A DNA stretch of 64,000 nt, taken from assembly GCA_034231615.1 (NCBI GenBank), contig CM067298.1:26740528-26804527 (forward strand), read 5' to 3'. A model generated the notes under the pieces. It was not told the origin of the DNA. It made no database searches and saw only the letters and a list, made by a program, of their open reading frames with translations. Of this stretch, positions 1-12,003 are shown piece by piece (positions within the stretch are counted from its first letter, which is position 1; the number at the start of each line of letters is the position of its first letter). Source of the stretch: Meghimatium bilineatum. Lineage: Eukaryota > Mollusca > Gastropoda > Stylommatophora > Philomycidae. The position numbers and the translations under genes were made by a program.

Positions 1-817
1 TCTCTAACAGAAAGTAATCTATATTGTTTGAATGAACATAAACGATAATACAAGTTTCAGGTCTGTAGAAACATGAAACAAATATGACACCGATTATGTT
101 ATTATACTAAACAACGCACTGTCTTGTCGTACATATTGTGTATGCACTGTTGTTCATAAAATGTCATTTTTATATGCTAGTCATAGTTTATGTGTCTTTA
201 GCTACATCATTCACTTAACCTTTGTTTTGGTAAACTATCTTTTCACATTTACATATTTCTGTACATATTGATTGTTTTTTCTGGTTATTTCTTGACTAGG
301 CCAATTGGCGGAATCAGGGAAATCGTATGTGTTTTTCTAATTTATATTTATTGCACTTTATACTTATTGATTGGATTTTTATTAATGGTAACAAATATCA
401 AGCATACCCTTCATCAAATGATGTGGAAGACTGAGCGCTTATAGTTTTGCTAAAGTGCTATGATATCGGTTCATCATAACTCATAACCATAACCGTAATA
501 GTATTCTCATCTCATCATAGACACCCATGGACCTCTGGATCAGCAACCATCATAGACACAATTTACCAACGTATCTTTATTAATATAAGTTTTCACACAG
601 TTTAGTAATTTTAGCTTCATTATTGAGTGTGTCTGTGTAGGACAGTTATGTCTTATAATAAGCTGGTTTTAAGTACCAAAAGTATAGTGTTCGGGAGAAT
701 GCAAACTCTATCAGATTAATACAGGTACCTGACATTTGTGAAAATGTTAACTTCACCAATAGAAATACTGTACAAGTGATTTGGAAATTAAACTTGGGAT
801 ATTTGAGATATTTGTAA
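1..817. other. AT-rich stretch without a recognisable gene
   Basis: No open frame with coding-like composition, no splice-bounded exon and no transposon signature was seen. It is probably intergenic or deep intronic sequence. Confidence 0.5.
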
Positions 818-937
818 GTTAAAACTAGAACATGCATGTTAAAACTAGAACTCTCGTGTTAAAACTAGAACTCTCGTGTTAAAACTAGAACTCTCGTGTT
901 AAAACTAGAATACTCATGTTAAAACTAGAATTCGCAT
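818..937. repeat. 20-bp minisatellite, 6 units
   Basis: The unit GTTAAAACTAGAACTCTCGT repeats in perfect 20-bp register from 818. The three central copies are nearly identical and the edge copies are diverged, which is typical of a young array that spread from its middle. Confidence 0.9.
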
Positions 938-1162
938 GGTTTCACTGTATGCATCAGGAATCGATTTTAGCGTGTTTTAAATAACTTCATAATGACATAA
1001 ATAATATGATACAGCTCGGAAAAATAACGGTAAAAAGACCTTCACTGTTAGTCATTATCTTACCGTGACAGTCGACGATAAAGACAGCTGAACAGAAAGT
1101 AAACATGATTTGAAAAGCTGGTTTTTCTTATTTTCGTGAATGTATTTATTGGTCGGTCCACC

Positions 1163-1186
1163 TTTTTTTTTTTTTTTTTTTTTTTT
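1163..1186 (-). repeat. 24-nt poly-T (poly-A on the minus strand)
   Basis: An uninterrupted T run lies 11 nt beyond the stop codon of the minus-strand ORF at 1198-1398. Read on the minus strand this is an A tail directly after an ORF, as expected for a retroposed copy. A chance homopolymer is also possible. Confidence 0.7.
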
Positions 1187-1197
1187 GGCATACGACT

Positions 1198-1398
1198 TCA
1201 AGTACATAAATAGTGATCACCGAAAGCACAATAATAATCAATAACGTCCCGAATGAAATCTTGTTTATTTTCTGCACATAGATTTTTACTGTCGACCTTC
1301 GCGGTTTTACCATGTTCGTCTACAACATACGACCTATTGGTTAATTTGAAATTAGCCTTCTTGATGACTGATTTGACTATTCCCTTTATTTTCATTGC
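1198..1398 (-). CDS. Possible terminal exon or retroposed ORF, unknown protein
   Basis: On the minus strand a good acceptor (TTGTGTGACAG) ends at 1399. It is followed by an in-frame GCA, then an ATG at 1395, then 65 codons to a TGA. The residues are Lys-rich and look like real protein (starting MKIKGIVKSVIKK; ending FGDHYLCT), with balanced codon use rather than repeat-derived composition. I do not recognise the family. Two readings fit. It may be the last exon of a minus-strand gene whose upstream exons I could not find. Or it may be a retroposed 3' end, because a 24-nt A tail follows the stop almost at once. The ATG directly behind an acceptor also allows a start exon. Confidence 0.3.
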   Translation of the reverse strand, partial: AMKIKGIVKSVIKKANFKLTNRSYVVDEHGKTAKVDSKNLCAENKQDFIRDVIDYYCAFGDHYLCT

Positions 1399-1734
1399 CT
1401 GTCACACAATGTATAATCATAGTGATTAATGAAAATCATGGAATAAGTTAAATATGTCCAGAATAAGGCTGGATTTAAAATTAACACGTAGGCTTTATTT
1501 TGTAAATAGCTACGAAATAACGCAATAATAGACATATTGCACAACATATAATACACTTTTACAATATATTATATGATCTATATTATAGGATTAACACAAA
1601 AATGTTTGGGGAAAATGCATTACTGGTCTCCATTACCGGCGACAACAAAAATAAAAAGGAGCAAATTGACGACTGTTTGGTGGCATCAACCAAGATTTCT
1701 TCTTCAGCTCCCACTGGATCTCCTTTGTAGCAAG

Positions 1735-1875
1735 ACCATCGTCCTACTAGTTTGCCAGCAGGATGTTGTCCAGAGAATGGGAATGCGTTGTGTCGCCGTT
1801 TTATTTACGCCAATAACCCGACACATCCGGCTTCGGCGGGAACCAAGATATGTGAGGATGTATAAAATCAGCAAA
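1735..1875 (-). mobile_element. SINE-like dispersed repeat, copy 1 (diverged)
   Basis: The minus strand runs parallel to the better copy at 44853-45125. Shared words in the same order are GGATGTGTCGGGT, GACACAACGCATTCC, TCTCTGGAC-ACATC and TGCTGGCAAA. This explains the GC-richer composition here and makes the overlapping open frames on both strands unlikely to be genes. Confidence 0.55.
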
Positions 1876-1939
1876 CAGGACATATATCCGAAAATATTGT
1901 TGGCTCCTAACTCTCATATTATTTGTAAGATCACTTAAT

Positions 1940-2815
1940 ATGGTAATGAATGGAAATTTTATGATGTCACGGATCGAGTTGTCTGAAGGGGTAAGTTCAG
2001 AAATGGTATATAGACAAATATGAAAATGATTGCAGTTAGCTCATGGGCTGCACTCTTACGAAGACATTGAACAGTATATGAAAAATTCACTCGGACCTGT
2101 GATTTCTTGTGCATACTGTGATAGACTCTTCCTGGCTTAGATTAGACTTGTGAGCCACATCTATCACCGCCATTGATCGCAGATTACATTTCTTATTATA
2201 CAACACTAACACTATCGTCTGGAGAGACAGAAATGTGCCTACAACTAGGAAGGTTTTTTTTATATTGACGAGTTTAAAAGAGTACGCACTTGATTTTACT
2301 ATTCATATATTAATATGTTACGGTATACTTACATAGGCAAACAGCTACTAAGATGGCCAGCTTCATTTTGTCTGAAGTTGGTCGAGTAGAGGGTACAATA
2401 TCTGGATCTAGAATTGCCTGTCGGAGTGAAGCTGGGAAGTGTCACAATTATCACCTTTATATAGAAAATGTGATAGACTAGGGAATATAGGTCAACATTT
2501 TATCGTGACATAAATCAAAATATTTGGTAGCAACTTTCCTAACAAACATGTTACCTGGAATTTTGCTATTACGTAGCTGGAGCAGAAGTCGATGTCTTGT
2601 TGTACCTGTATGCACTCAGGTATGTGATGTCAATTAGGTCATGCAAACACCACTAGCAAATGTTCGTTTTTGACAACAGCAACAATAAATATGTTGGAAC
2701 ATGAGAAATGGGAACACTAATTTCAGAAAACTAGTGTACCCCATAGTGATGGGATTTGCAATTCTGGTACGTCATTTAGATGAACATGACAAAGTAACAT
2801 TACAGGTATTTGATA
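1940..2815. other. Gene-less AT-rich stretch
   Basis: No coding-like frame, tandem repeat or transposon motif was recognised before the microsatellite block that starts near 2818. Confidence 0.45.
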
Positions 2816-2817
2816 AA

Positions 2818-3720
<903 letters not shown>

Positions 3721-3837
3721 GTGGATTCAGTATTCGTTAAGTCTATATACTTGCGAAGCTAGTTTGCGATATGACAATCAGACTAGTGTGCGTGTATGAC
3801 AATCAGCCTAGTGGGCTTGTATAACAATCCGTTTGTT

Positions 3838-4643
3838 ATGTTATGTTATGTTTCTCATAGGGCCATAGGCGGCGCATAGGGCAGACACCATAGCTTTCGA
3901 TTTCTATCTTTGTGTTGCCAGGTCTTTCAATTCGTACGTGTGTTTTAGGTTCATTTATATTGTTTCTGTTTTAATGATTCTTCGTAGAGTTTCTCTAGGT
4001 CTCCTTCTTCTTCGTACTCCCGGTGACAGCCGATATAGTGGCTGATTGAGAATTCTTAGGATATTCATTCTGAGAGCATGGCCGATGTAAGTCCATTGTC
4101 TAATGAAGGAACATATATAGTTTGTTTGCTATCCCCTCGTATAGTAGTGTTAGATTTAAAGATACTCTACTTACCGTTCAGAATAGTACATAAGCATTTG
4201 TTTTCAAAGGTGTTTAGTATCTTATCTGTGGATTTTGTGGCTTTCCAACTTTCACATCCATATGATAGAATAGGGATGATGTTGGAGTTAAACAACCTGA
4301 GTTGTGTGGTTTTTCTTAGTGTGTTTGACGTCCAGATTTTACGTAGTTTATTGAAAGCTCCCGTTGCAAGGGCAATGCGGTGTAAAATTTCTTTTGATGA
4401 GTTTCCATCCAGTGCTAGATTGGTGCCTAAATATGTAAAATTGTTGACATTTAATAATGGAACATGTTGAATTTTTATGTTGTCGTTGGATCTCGTAAAA
4501 TCTAGTATTTGAGTTTTTGATCTGTTGATTTTCAGGCATATCTGACTTGAGTAGTTGTGGAGATTGTTAAGCTTAGATTGAGCGTCTGTGTGGTTTGCCC
4601 TCAAAAGAGCCAGGTTAGTTGCAGATATTTGCGGTTCCATCAC
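3838..4643 (-). mobile_element. Non-LTR retrotransposon 3' fragment (RT thumb and C-terminus)
   Basis: The minus strand encodes the end of a LINE ORF2. At 4167-4643 a 158-codon frame contains the post-palm landmarks ICLKINRSKTQ, NNFTYLGTNLALDG and ILSYGCESWK. It continues after a frame change into WTYIGHALRMN, then RRRRRPRETLRR, and ends VSALCAAYGP. That order (K.N..KT, YLG, YGCESW, GH..R, RGRP, ALCA) is the standard C-terminal order of RTE-like endonuclease-reverse transcriptases. Frame breaks show it is dead, and the endonuclease and most of the palm are absent. Confidence 0.85.
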
Positions 4644-4683
4644 ATTTATTAATCGCTCTCCAATATGCCTACACTAAAGTTGA

Positions 4684-4850
4684 TTGAAGCACCGTTATAC
4701 TATAATGTACAACATTATAGTATGTGATGAGAAAACATCCATATCAACACCTGACTGGGACTCTGAGTCTACATACACTGGGATGGCTGCCGGAACGGAG
4801 GGTGGAGCAATTATGGGAATGCCACACGTGCTGTGAAGCCATATTATATT
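4684..4850 (+). repeat. Dispersed repeat with terminal hairpin
   Basis: Starts with GAAGCACCGTTATACTATAA, which recurs almost exactly at 7718. The next bases form a perfect inverted repeat (TACTATAATGT / ACATTATAGTA, 3-nt loop). The distal half (tgactggg ... ggatggctgccggaacgg ... gggaatgcc) recurs in diverged form at 60545-60650. It looks like a short interspersed element; its class is unknown. Confidence 0.5.
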
Positions 4851-5863
4851 CAAGAAGAATCAATATTATTAATCATGGGGTCAATATATTTAAACATTTG
4901 GAATGTTCATATTCTTGCTATAGTAAATAATACAATTAGTGGAGAAATGTGAAGCCGGAATACTTAGGTGGCAGAGTTGTTTTTTTTCAAGTCATTTGTT
5001 TTAAATTCGATGTGATCAAATTTTTGTTTCCTTTAAACTACCCTGACTGACATTCTCTATGATTCTGGACTGATGATCAGAGTACAGTTAATTTAAGGGT
5101 TTATTACGGGAATACGGGACCATATCACATGACCACATTCTAACTTTTTAATATTATGCGTAATTTTATACAGCTTCCGTAATTAGGAGATTACGGGTAA
5201 ATAGATAAAAACTTCTACTGCCAATGAATCGATCTGCGCACATCGCACTGAGAGCATCCCACCACCAATGTGTCATCCGGGGGCCCTCAGTGCATTGTGC
5301 GCAATTCAATGGATGCAGAGGTGTGTGCGTCATTACCGAAAGTTCTTTTCGTTAAATAATATATGATATGTTCCTTTAAAATGTAGCCACTGATTCCCGT
5401 TATGAACCAATTGAAAACATCAATGTCGTCAACGTATGCCTCCGACAAGAGAGCGAAGATGAAATTGTTTCTTATATTAAATACTAAATGCACATTTATG
5501 ATTCGAGTTAACTCCAATTGTAGATCAGTTTTAATTATTTGATAATTGATTCTGAGTCAACATCCCCGCTCTCTGGACAAACCCGGGGGAGTTCGAAGAA
5601 TATGTCTTAGAGTATGCATACTGATGGTTCCCGTGGCTCGTTTGTTGAACACATTACTCATTTATACCCCCTCAGATGCCCAGTCCTACTCATGTATAGA
5701 TTTTAGGGCACGTCTATAGCTTTTTCTTAAGACGTCTTAGTTAAGCTCTCATTTTGCAATCACATTTTTCCCACGATCTCTGATTCTGTTTACATGCGTC
5801 TTTACTTGATCTGCTTGACATACAGACTGTATACATACTGCATTATATCGCTCATTTAAAACA
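4851..5863. other. Gene-less stretch
   Basis: Short open frames here have no supporting splice sites or recognisable motifs. Nothing else stood out. Confidence 0.45.
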
Positions 5864-5930
5864 CAAGAATCACATACAAGAATCACATACAAGAATCACA
5901 TACAAGAATCACATACAAGAATCACATACA
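5864..5930. repeat. 13-bp minisatellite, 5 units
   Basis: CAAGAATCACATA is repeated five times with no mismatch, then decays into CAAATATT. Confidence 0.92.
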
Positions 5931-6009
5931 AATATTAATAATAAATTGTGTGATAGTTAAAATAAAACTTAAAGTAGCGCAATTATAGTTATTGTTAAGA
6001 AGACACGCT

Positions 6010-6245
6010 TGTGTTACCTAGGTCCCAAAAGGGTAGCCAATAATAGCAAGACAGTTAACTGTTCAAGCATGTCATCAGGGGAGACTATGTAGACTATGGG
6101 GTGGAGTTGACTGTCTCATCTCATTTAGAACTATAGTTACCAGAAGCCATGCTGAAGTTGGATGAGTCAGGTCAAAAGACGCAGATATCGCAGCAAAACT
6201 GTAAACAGTGCTACTACGCATTATATACTTCTGACTTTATTCTTC
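6010..6245 (+). mobile_element. SINE-like dispersed repeat, copy 2
   Basis: Collinear with 44853-45125: GGGGTGGAGTTGACTGTC, AGAAGCCATGCTGAAGTTGG, TCAGGTCAAAAGACGCAGAT, ATCGCAGCAA-ACTGTAAAC, then ACGCAT. It is diverged by scattered substitutions and indels. Confidence 0.75.
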
Positions 6246-6295
6246 TTTCTTTTCGCTTTATACTCCATTTTTCGTAATGCAGTATCAGGTGTAGA

Positions 6296-7090
6296 AGAGT
6301 TCTCTGTAGACAACTTTTTGTGTGCTTCATTAGTTTGTTTTTGTTGACTCCTTTATTTCTGTGATGCATCATATGCAGGGTCTGCCCTTGCTATTTATCC
6401 ACCGTGTCTGTATAGTAATGATTTTTGAGTGGCACTGTCTGATAGAAGTCTGGAAGCATGCCAAAACGATTGAATCTATTGTCCTCTGATACAATCCAGC
6501 ATTGGCAGTTGTGTTTGTTAGTCTTCTGATGTTTTTTTCCTGATTCTGTCTGTTATTGTTACTCTGAGGATTCGATGTAGACAAGTCATTTCTATTGTAA
6601 CTAATTTTCTCTTGGATTCTGTTGTTAGTGTCCATATTTGGCATTGGCAGCATAGTAATGGTATGATGCTCGTTTTATATAGTGCAGTTTTGGTGTTCAT
6701 TCTTATATATGTGGTTTTCCGCATTCGACGATATGATTCTTCCAAGATAGGTGAATATTCTTTTACCTGTTTAAGTTGGTGATCATCAATTAGAATAGTG
6801 ATGATTCTGTTTGTGCGATTGATAGTACATCAGTTTTTGTTTGTTCTCTGTTTATTTTCACGATAAAGCTCCTACATGTTTTGTGTTGCCTATTTACATG
6901 TTGTTGCAGTTGGTCTTTCGTTGTTGATATTATTGCTTGATCGTTAGCAAAAAGAAATTCGCCCTGGAGATTATTTAGGCTGTCTTCTTTATTAGTGTTT
7001 GCACTTTTACATATACAATCTATATATGTGCAGTATAACAAGAGAGTTGGAAACTTGTGTGTCACACTTCAGAGTATATGTGAAATTTAA
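6296..7090 (-). mobile_element. LINE fragment (palm to C-terminus), minus strand
   Basis: In minus-strand order: TYIDCICKSANT, the palm box LFANDQAIIS (catalytic FADD replaced by FAND), FIVKINREQTKT, then a frame shift into TTYIRMNTKTALYKTSIIPL and CLHRILRVTITDRIR, then TRWINSKGRPC. The order matches the + strand LINE at 57129-57860 (YIDHICKVANT, LFAEDQALAA), so both belong to one family. Stops and frame shifts make it non-functional. Confidence 0.82.
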
Positions 7091-7273
7091 CTGAAAGCCC
7101 AATACTTGTTCTGACTGCACATTGACTGCCTGTTTAACTACTTTAAACAAGTTGGTTAGATGTTGTGGAAAACCACAATTCTAACATTTCAGACTGTATC
7201 CTTATAATATGCATGCTTTTCAGAACGAAAAAGGTATAAGACGAACATGAAACATTGTCAAGAACGGAAGTAG

Positions 7274-7531
7274 CTGCAGTTTGAACTATTTATTACAAAT
7301 GTGAAACTTTATTTGGGAAACTCCGCTGCTCAATATGACACACTTACTGAACTTGTGTCACTGCAACTAAATAATTCATTTCTTATAGCTTCGACTATAG
7401 ACCAGTCATGTGAAGCAATATTTAGATTATGTTTCCGTATTTCTAAGATACCATACCAATATATCAGTAAAAGAGAATATGACTCAATAATTAGCGTTGT
7501 AGATGCATTTACCACTGGCATAAATCCATAA
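7274..7531 (+). CDS. Uncharacterised open frame, possible terminal exon
   Basis: An 85-codon frame opens just after an in-frame TAG, within 6 nt of a possible acceptor (TAGCTGCAG). It ends in tandem stops followed at once by AATAAA (7530-7535). Composition is protein-like (segments NSAAQYDTLTELVS and YISKREYDSIISVVDAF) and not repeat-derived. There is no ATG at its head, so if real it would be a last exon. No family was recognised and no partner exon found upstream. Confidence 0.25.
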   Translation: MQFELFITNVKLYLGNSAAQYDTLTELVSLQLNNSFLIASTIDQSCEAIFRLCFRISKIPYQYISKREYDSIISVVDAFTTGINP

Positions 7532-7717
7532 TAAATAAATAACCCTGTAGGGTTCGTAGTATTACTGTACTGAATGCATCAGCATACGTAACTCTCCATT
7601 TCTTCAGCGATGCCGATGAGTTCAGAAAAATAGTTACAGGTTGGTACAAATATACGTATCATACTAATGTTTATCATAATGTGTCTCTAAATATAGTATT
7701 ATTGTTATGTGTTAATG

Positions 7718-7925
7718 AAGCACCGTTATACTATAATTTACAGCCTTATAGCATTTAACGACTATAAAGTCAGAGTCAGACCATGTAAAATATGGATCAC
7801 AGAAATCAAAGAAGCCACAGGAACAAGCTTAGAAACGGCACACAGGAAGGCTATCTCCAGATAACTCTTCTACCCCTGATGTTGCAAGGCAAACAAGGGT
7901 ACAGAGTATAGATATATAAATTGAT
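7718..7925 (+). mobile_element. LINE 3' end (same family as 57129-57860)
   Basis: Begins with the GAAGCACCGTTATACTATAA word shared with 4684. It then runs parallel to the last 110 bp of the 57.1 kb LINE: GAAATCAAAGAAGCCAC, GCTATCTCCAGA-AACTCTT, CTACCCCTG, and a TAGATAT tail. Only the terminal codons and 3' UTR are present. Confidence 0.7.
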
Positions 7926-8983
7926 AGCATGTGATGAGAATAAAAATAAAGATCAATTGGTAACTGCCGGACAGATAAAGAGAAAACAAGAAAAGAAGAG
8001 AACGAAAGAGGTCGTTAGATGGTGTGTAATCGTGGCAATGGAGAACATATCCAACTGAACCTATTAACAACACCTATTAGAAAAGATCGCCTATGCCACT
8101 TTATTGGTTGTATCGCTATAGTTCAGTCTTCCAGAGTAGTTGTCAGAGTATATGCATGATGATAGTTTTTATCGGTCGTTGGCCAAAATAACTCCTCAAT
8201 TGACCATACAAGTGTCCAGTTAAATTAATGTAAGACTCCATACCAATTTTTTTTTAATCTACAAGATAGGCACGTCATAAGTCACAGTTTTCTTATGAAA
8301 CAACTTGTCGATTAACAACTTCAGCAATGTCCATAAACAACATTGTGACTACAGCTGGTTTTAATGCAAACATACATGGTCTCTACATTGAAAACCTGCT
8401 TGTGGGGTTTGAAGATTTGAAAAAAGGCATCCAAGCACATTGGAAAACAGTCAAGTCAATCTTTAGACTACACAACCTAGTCTAAAACAGTAATTTCCAT
8501 ATCAAAAGGAGATACGAAGACTGGGAGTCTATCACAGTGATTTCCATATCAAACGGACTCTAGAAAAACATATAAAATAAGCAGTAACTATATTAGTCTC
8601 CAAACTAGAAGATCTGGGAAGTAGCTGTTTTAAATGTCAAATACACTTAGACACGACTGTGTACTGTTCTCTAAAATTCCAATCACTTTTTTAACATCAT
8701 AATGTCTGCAAACACATTGATATTTAAATGTTTAAAAGTAAAAAGAACTGATTTCACAATACACGGTTTCCTTATGTCCACTCTGCCTATCTCAACAGAA
8801 TAGTGGTATGTGCTAATGATGTTAACATGACCATCCATAGCATATGACATGTGAGTTAAATCGAGAATGATCCTTCTGATTTACGCATGTGCCCTAATCC
8901 TTGAGTTCATTGGCTGTCTACACAATGCATTCGAAAAGTGACCAATAAAAATTACGGGGAAAGTAATATGCGTCACTTTAGAA
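7926..8983. other. Gene-less stretch before the hAT element
   Basis: Contains an imperfect duplication around 8485 and 8540 (ATTTCCATATCAAA recurs). Otherwise no gene or element was recognised. Confidence 0.4.
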
Positions 8984-9717
8984 CACAGTTTTTCAAAGTG
9001 GGTGAAAACGACCCTCTGGGGTGGTAAGAGACTTCAGGGGGGATGTAGGATCAAGGGTACGATATAGAGTCAATGGGCCGATAGTGCATTAGAGAACATA
9101 ACCAATTCAATTGCACAAGTACATGAAACCATTTGCTACATTTTATGTACAATCAGAAAAGACAATTTAAAGATAAGACAATTCTAGTGATATTATTTGA
9201 GCTGTATCTGAAACCTGATCTCAACTTAGTTGATTCGAACAAATCTTTTCGAAACGGGAAACTTCTTAAATGCATGAAGCATATATCGAAAACACTCAAG
9301 TGACAGCACATGTTAACTTACATGCCCAGTAAAATCTGGTAATTCACTAAGTAAATAAAATATGGCGCCAGCATGATAAAGAGTTCTTTCTTCAGATATA
9401 TGGTTGTATTGTTTTTCTTAGCAAAAAAAAAAAGGTTTACTGTATTCCATTACCTTTTTATGATTTTAGCAGACTGTCTGAGAGTTTTCTTACATCGTAC
9501 TGTTGTGTACATATTTTTTTTTTATCGACACGACAGAAGCAACTGTCAAAAAATAAGATTCGTCAGTACAGTGTTGAAGATCTTAAACGTGAATTTGTTA
9601 CTTCAGCTCATAATAAATAATTTATATTTTGCTTGATTTTGAGAAGTAATTTTCAATGAAACTATGAAGAAATCGAGAGTATGTGATCATTTTGATAATC
9701 TACCAATACAGTTTTAA

Positions 9718-11103
9718 AACATATTCCTCTCAGTAATATCACAATTCAGATGCATATTGATGAGATGGAGAACAATGTGGATCATAAATTGTAAACTTGC
9801 AACTGGATGAGTCTAACCTCCCTGGAAATGAATCCATGTTACTTGCATATGCCCCTTTTGTTGAAAAAGATAAAATTAATCTATAAATAGGTTTTGCAAG
9901 AATAATGGAATCCTATTCCAAATGAAAATAAGTATTTTGCAAAGTCAAAGAGTTCACTCAATTCAATAAAATATTTAATAAAAAAATATTCGCTTGTACA
10001 ACGGGTATAGTACATTCATGATTAGTCACAAGATGGACAACTATTGCACATCTAAAGCATGCAGTTTTCAGGGTTATTACAGTTCATTGATGTCTTCACT
10101 GATAGCATCTCGTAGCAAAAAATACCAGTGGTAGTCTATATGCTTCTGTGAATATAGTATTTCTACCATGAATAAAGACAATACGTGTTCACTGAACTTT
10201 CGTCTTATCCGTCAGCCATGTTTTGATATTGAACTGATGTACACGGAAGTCATGTGACATTCAAAAAGTGATTTTCTGCATCATATTTTCTCTCTGAATA
10301 TACCGATGTGATCACTGAATGTACCGATGTGATCACTGAATGTACCGATGTGATCACTGAATGTACCGATGTGATCACTGAATGTACCGATGTGATCACT
10401 GAATATACCGATGTGATCACTGAATGTACCGATGTGATCACTGAATGTACCGGTGTGATCACTGAATGTACCGATGTGATCACTAAATGTACCGATGTGA
10501 TCACTAAATGTACCGATGTGATCACTAAATGTACCGATGTGATCACTGAATATACCGATGTGATCACTGAATGTACCGATGTGATCACTAAATGTACCGA
10601 TGTGATCACTGAATATACCGATGTGATCACTAAATGTACCGATGTGATCACTGAATATACCGATGTGATCACTGAATGTACCGATGTGATCACTAAATAT
10701 ACCGATGTGATCACTAAATGTACCGATGTGATCACTGAATATACCGATGTGATCACTGAATGTACCGATGTGATCACTGAAGGTTTCTATTGGTCAACAA
10801 CTTGAAGAAAAGCATGATGTTGATAATTTAGCTGCCAATTTCTCAAAAGTCAATAAACTCACGTTGCAGCTGCAGGGTCATGAAGGTAATATGTTCAAGA
10901 CTGAATCAGTTGTTACAGCATTTATTTCCAAACTAACACTATTTTGTAAAATATTTGATGTACACAGTTGTACAAATTTCCTAGTCTCTGCTAACATGAA
11001 GAATCTCTATCTGAACCACCATATCCAAATCTCCACTGAACATCTGAGCGATATGGAACAGGATATGAAGTCGGTTGGACGTTATTTCACAGCACTGAAA
11101 TAA
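9718..11103 (+). pseudogene. hAT transposase relic (ZBED5/SCAND3/FAM200-like)
   Basis: Blocks occur in the order known for this hAT branch, in shifting frames. IPLSNITIQMHIDEMENNVD comes first (about 9718-9790), then LQLDESNLPGNESMLLAYAP (9797-9856), HLVAKNTSGSLYASVN (10106-10153) and LNFRLIRQPCFDIELMYTEV (10191-10250). After the minisatellite come KVNKLTLQLQGHEGNMF and VVTAFISKLTLF (10850-10950). The SNxTxQxxIDEM, LQLDES, LxxRLxRQ...TEV and LNLxLQG-like signatures support the assignment. Several stops and frame shifts make it a pseudogene. The BED finger and C-terminal dimerisation segment are not recognisable. Confidence 0.72.
10293..10780. repeat. 21-bp minisatellite, about 23 units, inside hAT relic
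   Basis: Unit ACCGATGTGATCACTGAATGT, containing the palindrome TGATCA. The length is divisible by three and no frame used here has a stop, so long frames exist on both strands (VITECTD repeats on +, ITSVHSV repeats on -). Variant positions (GAATGT, AAATGT, GAATAT) are shared by neighbouring units. The flanks are hAT transposase sequence on both sides. Confidence 0.97.
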
Positions 11104-11165
11104 TTATTATAGGTGGTCGTGGTGGCAGAATTTCTTGAGCCCAAATTTCCACTTTTTAAATGCTG

Positions 11166-11701
11166 TGAGATAATCAAATTGAAATCACTTCTGAAGTTGA
11201 AAGAAACGTTCAAAAATGAGTAAACTTTTGGTCTAAAACACAAACCTAGTGGGTCCTAATAGAATAATCTGAACCTCGATCTGCTTTATATTTTAGCGGT
11301 CGCAAGCCTCAATACAATCAATATAAACTTGTCTTAAACAGCAATGATGTGCACTTTATAAATATTTAAAACACAGGTTTATTTGCTATTTTCAAATTAC
11401 TCCTTGTTTACCGAACTTTAGGAAACATTGTCTTACAAGTATATTCACACTCGATCACTGTATTTAAGAATCACTATATTCACACTCGATTTCTGTATTT
11501 CAGAATCACTTATTAATCTGTTAAATGTTTATTTTTCAGGTTCTACTGAAATCAAAAGAGCTAACTTTAAGCATTGTATTAAGATAATTGTGATCTTATA
11601 TCTCACCAGTCTATAGATTCCACAATTTCTCAGCACACGGAACTTCAATAATCTTGTTGTTAGAAATAACTGACCGAACTCATGCTAGTTAACAAGCTAT
11701 C
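11166..11701. other. Region upstream of gene A
   Basis: A 536-bp AT-rich interval between the right end of the hAT element and the start codon of gene A. A short imperfect duplication lies near 11437-11505 (ATTCACACTCGAT twice). No TATA-like motif at a convincing distance could be picked. Confidence 0.4.
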
Positions 11702-12003
11702 ATGTCAAACAATAATACAGACTGTCGATATCAAGTCGAATCTAAATTGCGGAATATTCAGTGCGAACTTCCCGTACCCTTCCACCCTAAGGATATGACA
11801 CGCATATCTATTTGCCAGCCAGCACTTCCAGTACCTTCCACAAAGAATCCATTCTGTGGGTGTCCAAAAGATGTAAAAGATTGTTGGGACTGTTATCCAC
11901 CAGAAGCTGTAGAGACTCGAATTCTCAGACCTCCTCAGTTGTGTTTGAAACAACCGTGCAACTATACCATTCCTGCCATATCATGCATGGACCCATGCGA
12001 ACC
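11702..12003 (+). CDS. Gene A exon 1
   Basis: ATG at 11702; 100 codons plus two bases (CC). The donor is CC|GTAAGTA, a near-perfect consensus. Read unspliced, the frame hits TAA inside the donor. It encodes 11 of the 17 cysteines. Confidence 0.82.

Larger units (their letters stand above)
8986..11165 (+). mobile_element. Decayed hAT-type DNA transposon
   Basis: The left end CAGTTTTTCAAAGTGGG (8986-9002) matches the reverse complement of the right end (11149-11165, CCACTTTTTAAATGCTG) apart from one indel and a few substitutions. This is the CAG...AAAGTGG type of terminus common in hAT elements. The flanking 8-mers TTAGAACA and TGAGATAA agree at 5 of 8 positions, as expected for an old 8-bp target duplication. 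The interior carries transposase remnants on the + strand (see 9718-11103) and a 21-bp minisatellite. Length 2.18 kb including about 0.48 kb of array. Confidence 0.7.

Noticed and set aside
1573..1938. 121-codon open frame on + with a second Cys-rich frame overlapping
   Set aside because: The block from 1735 to 1875 aligns in reverse with the SINE-like element at 44853-45125, which explains the GC-rich open frames. No splice support.
10250..10805. Long frames on both strands (ITSVHSV and DVITECT repeats)
   Set aside because: By-product of a stop-free 21-bp repeat; flanks are hAT pseudogene.
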